Shown here: positions 33,166 through 45,198 of the stretch, piece by piece
Numbering within the stretch: position 1 is the stretch's first letter
How the letters are laid out: every line of letters starts with the position of its first letter
Origin: Aplidium turbinatum
Lineage: Eukaryota > Chordata > Ascidiacea > Aplousobranchia > Polyclinidae
DNA length: 64,000 bases
Assembly (NCBI GenBank): GCA_918807975.1
Contig: OU964932.1
Coordinates: forward strand, 10,974,001 to 11,038,000
Direction of reading: 5' to 3'
Position numbers and translations under genes: made by a program
Notes under the pieces: generated by a model
The model's database searches: none
Told to the model about the DNA's origin: nothing
What the model saw: the letters and a program-made list of their open reading frames with translations, nothing else

Positions 33166-34473
33166 GTAGGCCGACAGTTCTACAATTTAAGGTTGGTAGC
33201 CTTGAAAGACGTTGTCCAAAAAATTACCCAATTAAATTATTCAGACTCTCTCAAAAGTTCCTAACAAATAATTTCGCACAACCCAAAACTTTTTGAAAAC
33301 AAAACAAAATTTCGAGTTTTATTTCTTTCGACCTGAAATGTTTTTGTCCTTGTTTAGTTTCAAATATTTTTTGGGTAAGATTTTGTTTGTTTTCATTTCG
33401 AACAGCTTTTGATAAAAGTATAATTTGGTTTCGGCTTGTTTTTGGCCGAAACAATTGGTTTCAAACGCAGGGATGGAGAAACCACGTGGGCCTCGTGGGC
33501 CTGGGCCTACCTACTTTATTTTCTGGGTGGGCCTGGCCCACCCACTTTTAAACGCCAAATTTCTTTGAAAAGGTAGCGAAAACGGCAAATCAGAGAGGGA
33601 GTTCCAAAAAAAAGTCTTCACTCATTTGATACACAGTATAGTTTGATTATTATCTTTGATAGCTCAATGATGAAATCCAATCTTTAAACTATTCTGTTGA
33701 GTCCATTATTGATGTGCAGCACGTGTAGGTGTGGTTGCGTGTGACTGGTAGTCTGGCCTGATTATAGGCCTTCATTTGCTTTGCATTACAATAACAGACA
33801 TCCCTTGCCTTCGCAGTAGCCTATAAAGTTTATTTAATATTTTGGCATGATTCGGCAACAGGCTAACGGTCATCCAAGATTACCGACCCATGCTTTCAAT
33901 CTAACGAATTTGATATAATCTGTTACAAGTTCCATATGTCGTTCCCCCACTCGGCTGCAGAAGTTTAAGAGGACATGTGTGATCTGAAACCCGCTCTTAG
34001 ATAGCGGATTTCCTTTTTCAAGAGTGTATCCTTGCAAGATGGTCATAGACTAGCATGCATTTGTTAAAACAGTTGTTTGATGTGAGAAACTAGCCGTACT
34101 TTATGGCAAGTTATTAGCTTTTCTTTATTGTGAGTAATTTCTTCAGACAGAATCGTAAGTAAGTAAATAGATTTTTGTATCACGTCATAGAAAATATTGA
34201 GACATGTTGAACTCCAAGCTCGATTGGTTATCATCTCCTGCAGTAAATTGGAAAGCAATAACAATTATATTGGGTGGTAAGCACAGAGTTTTTTTTTCTG
34301 AATTTTTTGTAGAGTTGACAGCCAAATGGTTAAGCAGTGACTAAAATGTAACACCGTATTTTGCATTCTATTACCGGTCCTTTATCCACATGTGAAAAAA
34401 AGTCTATCGTTGCACAAAAAGTTTATTCTAACATTTTACAATTTTCAGCATGAATTTAAGAGGAAATCAATAA
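33166..34473. other. Non-coding, upstream of the methyltransferase exons
   Basis: A possible orphan transposon end (cagggatggagaaaccac at about 33471, followed by gggcct repeats). Otherwise no feature. The first exon and promoter of the downstream gene should be here or further left, but I could not identify them. Confidence 0.3.
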
Positions 34474-36767
34474 TGTCAGCATGCTTTTTTGATATTAATA
34501 TGGCCTGTTTTAACATTGTCCATTAAGGAATACAGTTTAAGAAATCCTATAAGGAATCTTTTTGTTGCAAGAAGTGGATTAGCGTTTTATCAATTTTTCA
34601 ATCTTTCAAAGAAAAAACAATTCGTCACCTTAAAAACAAAGGCAGAAGCAGAAAATCCTTACGAATCGGTTAAATATCGCAACGAATATCTTGCTTTTAA
34701 CTATGGTGGCCCTTCAGTCAATTATTTATTTGACGAGCTCCAGAACTGCTTTGATTTTCCAAAAAGAGCAGCGGAAATTTGCTTAAAATATTACCAACCT
34801 TCCGTAAGTTTCTCTGTGCGCTGAACAACATGTGTGAGTGTGAAATAGTGGTTTGGTTTTACTTAGCTTATATTCTATCATGGATCAGCCGATATATTTT
34901 TTTGTTTCTTTTGCTTTTTAGCCAACATTACTTAATCGAGCTCTAGATGTTGGATGTGCTGTTGGTAGAGCATCGTTTGAGCTTTCAAAACAATTTGATG
35001 AGGTCATTGGAATTGATTACAGTCATGGTTTTGTGAAAACGTGCAATGCTTTGAAGAAAAGTGGAAGGATGAAATATGAAATGATTACAGAAGGAGTCCT
35101 CACAACAAAGTATGAAGCTATTGTACCACAGCACTTGGTAAGGACCCTATAGAACTCTTAAGCCTTGGATAAGTTTTGCCTTATTTTTCTTGAAAATGTA
35201 TTTATTAAATGTTCCACAAATTGGTATATTTTAATTTTTTATTTTACAATATTGTATACACCAGTGTTTATTAACCGGGGGGGAGGATCACACCCCCTAG
35301 GGGGTGTCAAGTATCGCCTGCCTGATCAATAAATAGCCTACACAAAAATAAAATTGCTTTTGGTGTTGCACTTTTTCAAAAGGGGAGAAGGGGCGCAAAT
35401 CATGTAATTTTTCTAAAGCGAGACGTGCCAGGAAAAGGTTAAGAACCACTGGTGTAGACTATAGGCACTTTAGTAAAGCTTATGGATTCCACCACACAAA
35501 TAACTTTAAAACACTCATTTTTGAAGGATCTTTGAGGCCTAATCTTTCTAGGTATAAGTTACCCAAAAAATGAAAAACATTGAGCTTTCTTAAAGCCTCC
35601 CAGAATTTTTCTATAATAAGTTAAGTTATTTTGAAAGAAATTATAGCCTAATCCTTTTCAATTTTGTTTAATTAAAAGCGTCAATGCATAAGTTACTTGC
35701 GTGCACTTTTTCCACGTTGAAGCAACATCAAAATAAGTTATGTGCCTCATTGAACAATCTGCGTTTTAAACTGCTGTTTAGTGGATTAGTGTAGAAGACT
35801 TGCTGATAAGCTCCAACTAGCCAATAGGCTACAGCTATCTCTCGCTTTAAAATATCCTCCGACAACAGGCGCTGAGCGTACCTATCTTTCTCTAAAATTA
35901 TTAACATATTGCAAATAAATTTACGCATTTTAGTAAACGTAAAGAAGGCAATTTGCAAGAAAAAACATGACTTAGGCTACGGGATATTGAAAGAAATTGT
36001 TTAATTTATTTAGATCCAGTAGTTGAAAGTTGCCTTGATTGCCTTCTTGTGTAAATTTTTCCCGTGTTCTCAACAGTCTGAGACTGCATTGCCACTTTTC
36101 ATCATACCAGATCAATGGTCGTTTAATTAAAAGGTATTACTGTAATATGCTTCGCTTTTGAAGCTACTGAGCAGAGGAAATATTCCTTAATCACATGAAG
36201 CTGTCATTTGTTGGCTTGTTATATTTTGTTTACAGAAACGACAAAGATGTCATTTTCGTCAGGGAAATGCTTGCAACCTTCCACCGGACCTTGGAAAATT
36301 TAGCTGCCTGCTTGCAGCAAATGTAATTTGCCGTTTACCGAATCCAATAGATTTTTTGCTACGACTTTCTTGCTTGGTAGAATCAGGAGGAATTTGTGTA
36401 ATCATATCCCCATATACGTTCATGGAACATTATACTGACAAAGTAAGTCAAGATATTCTACGTCATACATCCTACATGGGGAAATTCCAAAACCAGGCGA
36501 TAACAATGGTTATCAAATGGCAGATGTGCGCGTTTTGTAGGGGCTGCAATGTTTCAGGCTAACGAAGTTGTGCTTTTCCAGGCAAAATGGCTTGGAGGCT
36601 ACCTCGATGAAAACGGGAAAGAAGTGCGGGCGTTTGACAGAATGAAATCGATCTTGGGTGCACATTTTGTACTTCTTGATACAATCGAATTACCCTTTTT
36701 GATTCGTGAAACGGCAAGAGAGTATCTTTGGGCTGTGTCTCATGCTACTGTATGGAAGCGCAAGTAA
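34474..36767 (+). CDS. Ovothiol-type (OvoA C-terminal-like) SAM methyltransferase, spliced
   Basis: Four exons, all phase 0 with GT-AG borders: one ending at 34803 (start unresolved; open from 34474, likely acceptor at 34527), 34922-35137, 36236-36442, and 36582-36767 with stop TAA. The ~300-residue product has NPYESVKYRNEYLAFNYG, SAM motif I ALDVGCAVGRASFELSK, the acidic GIDYSHGF, AANVICRLPNP, SPYTFMEHYT, KWLGGYLDENGKEVRAFDRM, and the tail LPFLIRETAREYLWAVSHAT. These are the successive blocks of the putative 4-mercaptohistidine N1-methyltransferase domain found at the C-terminus of OvoA, which methylates 5-sulfanylhistidine to ovothiol. No DinB or FGE-sulfatase domain is visible upstream, so it looks stand-alone. 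No in-frame ATG precedes NPYES, so an upstream exon is missing from this model. A possible poly(A) signal attaaa is at 36906. Confidence 0.85.
35262..35451. mobile_element. hAT MITE in methyltransferase intron
   Basis: 190 bp, ends cagtgtttattaacc and ggttaagaaccactg, TSD gtatacac/gtgtagac (6/8). Lies between the second and third identified exons. Confidence 0.75.
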
Positions 36768-37151
36768 CCGAACACATTAAGTGGTCTCTTTATACTGCAC
36801 GTCTGCAGAACATAGTCACCATTATCATTAAACTCTATCTTGTGTTCATCTTTTTAATAATGCCACAAATACTATTGATGCTTCATTGGCCATCAAGAAT
36901 AAGAAATTAAATCAAAAATCTTTTTCTTTTTGTGTTTTCCCTCATGTTTAATTTCAATACATTTGTGATTGTTTGAACATACATTTGAATTTGAAATGCT
37001 TTTTAACTTTTTTGTTGAGGCGGTGGCGATTGATTATGTCAGAATGGATCAGTGAACACTTGAGGATGGATAGAAATGTAACTCGATCTCAGCTGTTTTT
37101 TCATTGTAACCGTGTTGTAGCTTTTGTACTTGCCTATATGTAATAGCAATA
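36768..37151. other. 3' flank of the methyltransferase gene
   Basis: Probable 3' UTR up to the attaaa at 36906. The rest is featureless. Confidence 0.35.
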
Positions 37152-37159
37152 GGCTACAT

Positions 37160-38273
37160 CAGCCGGGTGGTCCAAACTTTGGCCGTATGCATGCGGCATT
37201 GCGGCCCACGTGCAGCTTTTGTGCAGCCGGTGAACACTTCCTGCATGCCGGATTTTCCAGTGCAACATCCACATGTGTTACTGTATAATGCACCCACTTA
37301 CGTTTTGCATAAATACATTGCATTGGCCACAACCCTAAATAAGTCGCACATCATCAAAATGCAGCTCAGTAGGTAACTGATAAGTAAGGTAAAAATTTTC
37401 TTATAGGGTTTGTGACGACACAGACTTGAGTCTTCCTCGATGTTGCTCGCATATAGGCCTACTCTAGAGTTCATTTGTAAGTTAGCTGCTAACTTATCTG
37501 TTTAGTCAAGTGAAGTAATTTATTAAGCTTAACAGAATCAGAACAGGAGTCAGCCGCTTTTATTCCAACTAGTACAGGTGAGGTTTGGCTTTCTCATCGG
37601 CCTGCAAATGCGCGCGAAGGAACAAACTGCTGACCATGTTGTTCTTGAATGTTCTATTTACAAGGCACCAAATGGAATGCATGGTATAACAGCATTGGAC
37701 GAAGCTACACTCACCTGGCTTTCCATCACCTGCCCTGAAATTTGAACAATCCTGTTTCACACGAAAGAATAAAATAAGTGTCAAAGGAAAACAGAGAGTT
37801 CAATTTCATTTGGTAGAAAGGTATTTTTTGACAAAAACAATGGTAAACCAGAGTGTCTGGTTTGCTTGCAAGGAATAACCGTTCCGAAGGGGCTTAATTT
37901 GAAAGACTTTGCACTGAAGATGAGCTCCATGTTTTGTAGTAGGCTAGGTCTATTGTTAAAGCAGTTTTCTCACTTATCAAGCGATTGAAAAGCAACACGT
38001 TGAACAGAATGGCTAATGAACCCTTGGATGCCTGTTTACGTCGGTCGATCATCGAATTTACAGTAGAGACTGACACGATAACCAAAAGCAAGAAACCATA
38101 CATTGTTTTGGTTTAGCCTACTAATACTGTGCTAATGTATTGTATCTTGTTTACTTGCTCAAAATAACTGTTTTGAGTCTCAAACAAGCTGAAAATCATT
38201 TTTTTATGCGGCCCAGAAAATTTTCATCAAACCTAAATGGGGTCCTTGATGTTTGCAGTCTTGGACCACCCTG
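37160..38273 (+). mobile_element. Decayed hAT element carrying a LINE fragment
   Basis: Left end cagccgggtggtccaaac, right end complementary to cagggtggtccaaga, flanks ggctacat/ggtaacat (6/8). Plus-strand pieces at about 37780-37960 recall the BED-finger N-terminus of GTF2IRD2/SCAND3-like hAT proteins (ERYFLTKT, NGKPECLVCKE-like across frames). The LINE 3' fragment at 37600-37745 was inserted or carried within it. Confidence 0.6.
37600..37745 (+). mobile_element. LINE ORF2 C-terminal fragment
   Basis: Reads KEQTADHVVLECSIYKAPNG then ITALDEATLTWLSITCPEI and stop. Aligns with the end of the LINE at 51134-52417 (EQTMQHILHECSILRPPSG, LDPTTVSWLHEEALPI) but much diverged, so it is an older member or a related family. 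Confidence 0.65.
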
Positions 38274-38281
38274 GGTAACAT

Positions 38282-39472
38282 TATTGCGTTTGTAAACTGT
38301 GCTTGCTGTGAACAGAGATACCTAGACTCCGGGATGCAAATCTTATTTTAGCTGAATACAATCGTAGGGTTCGAGGTGGAAAAGGATCTGTCGAAAATTG
38401 CTCTCTAATGCGAACAAAGTAAATTCATAACATTTAATAGAAGCACTATGCTGAAGCTGACATGAGGAACTAGAACCAGAATACTTTGATGTCCCGATTT
38501 GAATATTTTGAACATAACTTGTCAATTCCCATGTCAATAATAAGTAAGTTACAAAGTAGAAATAAAATTGACAATTGACAAAATACTTACATTAAACGAA
38601 ACAATAAGTTTAAAAACTATTAAAAATAAATGCATGGTTCACGCAAGTAGCAAAAAACAACAGAAGTTTTAAAGTGGGTGCAGCATTAACCCGAAATGAA
38701 TTAGCTTTGAAATAATTTCAGGTGCTGTTAACTTGGATCATATCAACTTGTTTTACCCACCTACTTTGTAAATGAGTAGGCCTACGCTACTCATATTTGT
38801 CTTTATAGCTAAATATTACTGAGATGGTGGTATTAAGATCTAAAAACTGCAGAAAGATGATCAAGTAGAAAAAATCAAAATATCTCACGGTATAAATATT
38901 TTCTTTGAAAAGCAATACTTTTCAAAAGTCAGTAGCCTACTATTATTGATCAGCTGTAGCAGTGATAGTAATCTTTCACTGATTGATTGAATAGTAGGCT
39001 TCAAGTAAGCCTACTAGCCTACACTACATAGACGCAGGAGACGGGGGGGGGGAGGCAAAAATGCCCAGTTATTTGGGAAAATCAATCTTACCATGTTGTT
39101 TCGACGTCTCACAAGTTTAGAAACTTTACATAATTGTTAATAAATTTTAGAACAAACGGTTTCCTCAGCCTACTTCCTACACTGAATTCCCACGGTTCTC
39201 ACGCGTTGTCGATTTGTCAATTGATATTTTTGTTTGAATAGCCTGCTGCAGACAGCAAATATTTCATTGTTGGCATAGTACAAAAACAAAGACACTAGTC
39301 GCCTATGTGACATTCACAAGCACTCTTTTCGTGTATAAGTGGGCAGTAAATGAAGTAGGCTACAATGAGTTCAACCCCATTTCAACTGCAATGTTATATC
39401 AACCATAGGCCTAATTCACATTTCACCTAGTCTGTAGCCTAGCATTGCATAGTTTCGAGTTTCTATTTATAG
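38282..39472. other. Non-coding interval
   Basis: AT-rich with several TAGGCCTA words. No gene or bounded repeat recognised. Confidence 0.3.
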
Positions 39473-39509
39473 CAGGGGTCACCAAACTTTTTTCTCTGAG
39501 GGCCGGATA
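39473..39509 (+). mobile_element. Left end of an older hAT split by the element at 39518
   Basis: caggggtcaccaaactttt followed by gagggccgga is a common hAT terminus. Its sequence resumes after 40281 (gctgcgggccggatg). No right terminus was found. Confidence 0.55.
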
Positions 39510-39655
39510 GCTGCGAGCAGTGCCGGTCTTTGGGGTGTGCAAACCGTGCGATCGCACAGGGCTCGCAAATTAGGGGGCCCGCAATTTACTCAGAAAATGC
39601 AGTAGGCTAATTTTGTCATTTCCAATCGAAAAATTCAACAAGTGAAGTCAACAAA

Positions 39656-40200
39656 AGAATTAGCAACAAGAAAACATAGAGACTCAACGGGTGCAACCTA
39701 TTTTGTCCCCTGAACATTTTGTACCCTGAAAAGATCGAGGAAAAAAAACAACAGAGCCGAAGTCGCTATTCGGAGTTGCCGCAAATATTTCAAATTTCTC
39801 TCGATCTTTTCAGGAGACGAAATATTTCGAAGTTTGATTTTGTTATTCCGATTTCAGGGTAAGAAATCGAGGTACGATTTTTCAGGAGAAGAAATAAGTT
39901 GATCCAGACTCAACATAGAGCCATACGGTAGCTTTATTTCCGAAAAATGCTGAAGAAAGCATGATCTTATCTTTTTGCTATGCCACCGGACAGCACCATT
40001 TTACAGTAATATTCATACCCAAATTTTTGTTGAACATGCTCACAGAATGTTCCAAATTCAAAGTAATTTTTCAAATTTTTCTGGGGAGACCCCCAGACCC
40101 CCTACCACAGGGTGTCGCCTTCGGCGATCACGCCGTCAGGCTTCGCCACCTGACCGTCAAACCACCCCTTCCCCTTTCAAAATACCTAGCTACGCTACTG
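39656..40200 (+). mobile_element. hAT MITE, family A copy 3 (left end missing)
   Basis: Starts at ttagcaacaagaaaacatag and runs to ctagctacgctactg, matching copy 1 at 11050-11319, including the pair of C-rich stretches near the right end. Left TIR not found. Interrupted by 39689-39906. Confidence 0.8.
39689..39906. mobile_element. Innermost hAT MITE
   Basis: 218 bp, perfect TSD gactcaac (39681-39688 and 39907-39914). Ends gggtgcaacctattttgtcc and tggatcaacttatttcttct (complement) are imperfect inverted repeats. Confidence 0.85.
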
Positions 40201-40281
40201 AATTGGATCATTTTCATTGGGGCCCCCAAAGCATATTCTGCACAGGGCCCGAAATGCCCTAAGACCGGCACTGGCTGCGAG

Positions 40282-41981
40282 ATTAACAGCTGCGGGCCGG
40301 ATGCAAATTGCGAAAAGATATACAACTATTTAAAATCTCCATTGACTTGAATTGAGCCCGATAAATAACAAAGTCAGCGGTGGAATAACAAAGTTGTGAT
40401 GAAAATCGAAAGGTTGCTGGAAAATTATCTCCTGCTGTGATACACTACAGGGCATCGTGCTCTTGAAAAAACATTACATTTTTCCAAATTTGGCCTAGGC
40501 TGTCCCCATTTTTAACAACGATTCAATGTCCGACAATATCGAATCGACACAAAAACTACAATATTGCCAACCGATGTAAATTAGCACTTCGGATTAAGGC
40601 TTTGTTAAAATAAACGTCGGGAATTACAAACAAGACTTACAGCGCTGGTGATCGCAGATGGATATAGGCTATTCCATCAATATTCCCACACAATGCAACA
40701 GCGGCAATTATGACGCGCTGGCCTAATTTTGCGTCACTCTTTGATACTAGGCTACATATTTTCCACATATAGTTAATCCACGATCATTCTATTGCGAAAT
40801 TAAATAATTGGCTAGAAGAAACCGGCGGCCAAACTTGGCCGATTGAGGAGGTAGCACCGGCGGTCATTCAAGCACTACTTAGCGGCCATGGCTGCAGGCT
40901 ACTTTTAAGGCTTGACAGTAAGTTACATCAGTATAACATAGCAATGCCCTTCTTTGTATACCGGACACAAGTAGGCTGTCATTACTCAATACATATTGAG
41001 CTAATTGATTAGCATTATCGCTATGTCTTATCTAAAAAATTGGAAAAAAAATTGGCCTTTTAGTAAACAAAAGTGCCCTTTTTTCATAATCTTGCCCCCC
41101 CCCAGTCAAAAATCGTTCCGGCGCCCCTGAGTGGTCGGGAACCTTTTTAGGTCAGAGAGCCGTTAAAACTACATTTTTGGAAATACATTTCTGTAAGAGC
41201 CATAGGTTATAATGCTGAAACACTTAATACCGGTACAACTAACATGTGGTGGCACTGGTGAGTTGTGACAGTGGGAACGCTTCTTCGTAAGACGAGAAAA
41301 ACAGCGAGGGGTTGGAGTTCTCCTCCTCCACAAAAAAAATGAAAAATTGTATTTACTTTGGTGCATTCTGAGCGTATTTTCAGCTCTAAATTGTAATGAA
41401 AAGTTAAGATAAAACTTTCGCGGTTTGCACTTTAGAAGATCAGGTCAGTTATTATCAGTTAAAAAATGGCATAGGCCTAAGTTAAAAAGTTGTCAAATTT
41501 TTGACGACAGTAAAATGAAGTGTGTGATCACCGGAAAAGAGCGATGGCGAAGAAATTGAATTAAGTTTGTAATTAGTTTGTGCTCCTTGGTAGGCTACTT
41601 TCCACTAAGTTCATGATTCACTTGCAATTTTCCAAACGCAACCTTAAAATATGCATGATTACTGAAAAATATTTTTTGAAGGAACACTGCCCATGATTCT
41701 TTACGCGTTCATTTTGGAATTTGGTACTTGCAGTGATTCTTTCACTAAAACAAAATGTTTCGTTTCAGCAGATTTGTGTTGTTCCATTCTTTAGAAATTG
41801 TGAAGGAGATTCTATCTCTCGGAAATTTATCATCTGTGTATCTTTTTTACACTCACGGAGCATAAAACTTGGGAAAATTTTTTGTCTATAGATACGATGT
41901 CATGAAATTATACGTCAAATCGGGGAAATGACGTAACACCATCTCAACATTTTATCGAATAATGAATCAACAAATTTGATC
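40282..41981. other. Transposon debris
   Basis: After the older hAT's continuation there are isolated ends: ccggcgcccctg at about 41117, gtggtcgggaaccttttt at 41132 (a common hAT terminus), and a minus-strand family A-like trace (tttggtgcattctgag, 41357-41372). No host gene. Confidence 0.45.
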
Positions 41982-42333
41982 GTCATAGACAGGGCCGGAT
42001 TAAGACGAAACTGGGCCTGATGCTGCAGCGCAAAAACAGGCCTATTTTTTCTAGGCATTGGTACATATGCATTCGACACTCTGACTCCACCGTACACGCG
42101 TAATCAGACCGACCAAAGAGCCTTTATTGCTTTCGACGCAGTCAGCCAAATTTTAATGAACATGAACAATAATAACGACGTGTTATCGTAAAAACTCGAG
42201 AGTAACATCAGGCTATGTAACACCAACACAATTCAATACCAATATTGCCTGAAAAGCGGAGTTAATGAAGAAAAGGCTAATCCAGATCAACTTAACGTTG
42301 GCATATTGTCAATGCTGCGCTAGTGCTGCTTAC

Positions 42334-44837
42334 TTATACTACTGTTTTTCGAGCCTTAGCAAGCGCGAAATCTTCGATTATGTCAGTGCAGTCAAGGCTG
42401 CTCAGCACCTCATGTTCAATGCTCATAAGCGCCAGCATGTTTAGCCTTTCCTCCCTCATCGAGGACCGCAGCTCTCCTTTGACTATTCCCAGTTTTGAGA
42501 AGCTCCGCTCGCCGGAGGTATTAAACACCATCAAGCACAGATAGATGCGCAAAGCAATCTCGACGTTTGGAAATGTTTGAGAAAGGTTCAACGACGACAA
42601 AAGCTTGTACATGGTAAGCTCTGCTGACTCGTTCACACTCACCGATTTCTGGGTGCGCATAAATGCAGCAAACTGTATGAGCTCAGCCACCAGCGTGTCT
42701 TCCAAGTCATCTGGATACGAGGAAACGAGATTTTGAGCTTTATTCTCGATCTGCTTTATGCTCAATGACGTTAGCTCCGAAAGAAATCCGAATGTTGTAG
42801 ATATATCCTCATACGCCTTCATTCGCTTTTCCAGTTCAGCTAACAGTCTGTCGATGATGACCAGATATATATGGGTTTTGAATGTTTCCCTAGGGGTGAG
42901 GTTTTCTTCGTTTGCAGCTCCTTCATCAGGCATTCGCTTTCGCTTACGGCCTCGACGTTCTTCAGCCTTGTATTCGCCGTGAGGAACCTTTTCGATCGCC
43001 ATCTGCTCATACACGTCAAATCTGTCCCGTGCAAATTGAATCGTGTCGACCAGTGATGCCAATAAACTAGTTGCCGTATTCAGACTGACTGTAGGGTCTT
43101 GGAGGCTAATGCTCGTACTGTTGAGACGGCATAGGATATCGTTCCAGGCAGTCGCCATAACTGCTGTCTCAAGTTCGTCCATCTGCGCGAAAATCCGTCG
43201 GCCTGGTTTCTCGTATCGGCCTTCTGCTCCTTATGTGCCGCAAGCTCATCCAGGACTTCTTGAATGCTCTTCCACCCTTCTACTAGCGCTTTGACAGCAT
43301 CTGCACGTTCACACCATCGGGTTCCAGACAAACCTTTGAGCGTTAATGTGCAGCGATTCTTCAGTTTCTGCCAGCGATATGTCGATTCAGACAGGAAAAC
43401 GTATAGTCCATTGACAAAATGAAAAAACCTGGTACAGCCAGCGCAGCTATTAACAGCCTGGTCTCCTACCAGGTTTAAACTGTGGTTGCAGCATGGAATA
43501 AAAGCAGCATATTTACATTCTCGCTTCACAATTGCCTGGACACCGTTGTACCGTCCTGACATGTTTGACGCATTGTCATACGACTGGCCTCTGCAGTTAG
43601 TAACATCCAAGCCATTTTCCTTCAGAAAGTTCAGAAGTATGCTAGCCATGTGCGTAGCGGTGTGTCTCATCATAGGCAAGAATGTCAGGAACCGTTCAAC
43701 TGGACCCAACGGCAGAACATATCGAATAACAATCGTTAGCTGGTCGAGGTGTGATACGTCAGGTGTAGAGTCAATCGAGACAGAGAAATACTTCGCCTTC
43801 TTGGCTTCTTTCAGGATGGTGTCCTGCACCTTTTGTCCCATGAGCTGCACCAGCTCCTCGCAAATTGTGGATGACAAATAAGAAATGTGACCTTTCCCGC
43901 GGTTCGCATATTTTCTAATATGGCTAGCCAGCAGAGTATCGTACTCCGCCAACACCTCAATGATGCCAAGGTAGTTACCATTATGAGGGGAACCTATGAT
44001 CTCATCCGCGCCCCTTATAGCAAGGCCACGCTTAGCTAGGAATATCAGAACGTCGATGAGCCGCTTTACAATCTGGCGCCAGTAACACCGCTCTTCCTCG
44101 ACCTGTTTAGCGGCTAGGTAGTCAACACGACCGGCCTCCCTCTGTCGGCTCCCAAAAGACAACATAGCCTTGCGATGACCATCGCTGCTTTCATGCATTT
44201 TTATTCTGGATTCGCCTGACCTCCAATTGTCGAAACCGCCGGATACGAACTTGGTTGCTTGAACAGCATTACCACCGAACAACTTGCATGCAAAGCAGAA
44301 CACCTTCCCGGTCGAAGGCGAGTAGCACAACCATTGTCTATAGGATTTTTCACCATTGAGCGGATGCGTACGCACGAAGAAGGTCTTAGTGCATCGACGT
44401 TGGAATGATTCACCTAGGTATTGTCTGGCGCTCTCTTCAAACATCGATTCAGTGTGTTGGCAGTGTTTTGAACCTTTCTTGGCCCAATATTCTCGAGTGT
44501 CAGCGTTGATTTTACCCCACTGTCCTAAATCATTGGTGATATCCTCCAGCGTTTGCGCCAGTGCTTCGCCAGTGATAGCGTCTCCTTTCACCTCTGCTCT
44601 CTCCGCTGAACTTTCCCGCTCTTTATCCTCTCTTTCCTCATCAAGTTCATCTTGCTTGGCCTGGTCTTCAGGAGCGCTCGAATTCGCAATCGCATCCGAC
44701 GCAGGCAATTGAGACGAAGCTGCTCGCATTCCAAAGTATGAACTCAGTTTTGGAATTTTCGCCAGAAGCTTTTCTTGTTCTGCTGCTTCTTTCCTTTTCT
44801 TTTTCGCTTTATCCCATCCACTGAGTTGAGACGCCAT
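42334..44837 (-). CDS. hAT transposase, ZMYM1-like (one frameshift)
   Basis: About 830 residues. Start ATG at 44837 (MASQLSGWDKAKKKRKEAAE). An acidic linker leads to the TTF-type zinc finger CYSPSTGKVFCFACKLFGG with RIKMHESSDGHRKA; then the RNase-H-like core with first acidic motif FSVSIDSTPDVSHLDQLTI and second RGQSYDNASNMSGRYNGVQ, CNHSLNLVGDQA and LSGTRWCERADAV. The C-terminal dimerisation motif is FNTSGERSFSKLGIVKGELR (presumed catalytic Glu) and LNMLALMSIEHEVL to the stop at 42334. The frame shifts by one near 43185, between the NQADGF and AQMDELE segments; otherwise no stop. It would excise and insert its own element, and could act in trans on small hATs with similar ends. Confidence 0.9.
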
Positions 44838-45198
44838 AGCAAGCGTGCACAAAACGCAGCTAAATTTGTAAATTGTGGAACCGTAAAATTTATCGCATTA
44901 ACTTGAAATCTTCTGTTACAATAAACACAACGCCGGATATTTAGCCTACGTCACAGTGCAAAAAAAAAAACATTAGCAATTGTCTTAGAATTAAGGTAGT
45001 CGCTAGCGTCCAAGTGAACCCCAATGCTTTCCATCATTTTTTGTTATAAACTGACACTGGTTTCCATCATTTTTTGTTGTGAACCGGCAATGAAACAACA
45101 TTGAACTCAACAATAATGATTGCTAACTCTTTTCCCAACCATAATGAGTACTAATCTTACTGCCTTAACCTAATCTATTCCTAAGGCTTAGCCTAACT

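Larger units (their letters stand above)
39518..40273. mobile_element. hAT element in a multi-level nest
   Basis: TIR cagtgccggtctttgggg at left and complement of ccctaagaccggcactg at right, perfect TSD gctgcgag (39510-39517 and 40274-40281). Contains the family A copy 3, which in turn contains 39689-39906. Confidence 0.92.

Noticed and set aside
43486-44712. Plus-strand frames of 131 and 118 codons
   Set aside because: Antisense of the hAT transposase gene.
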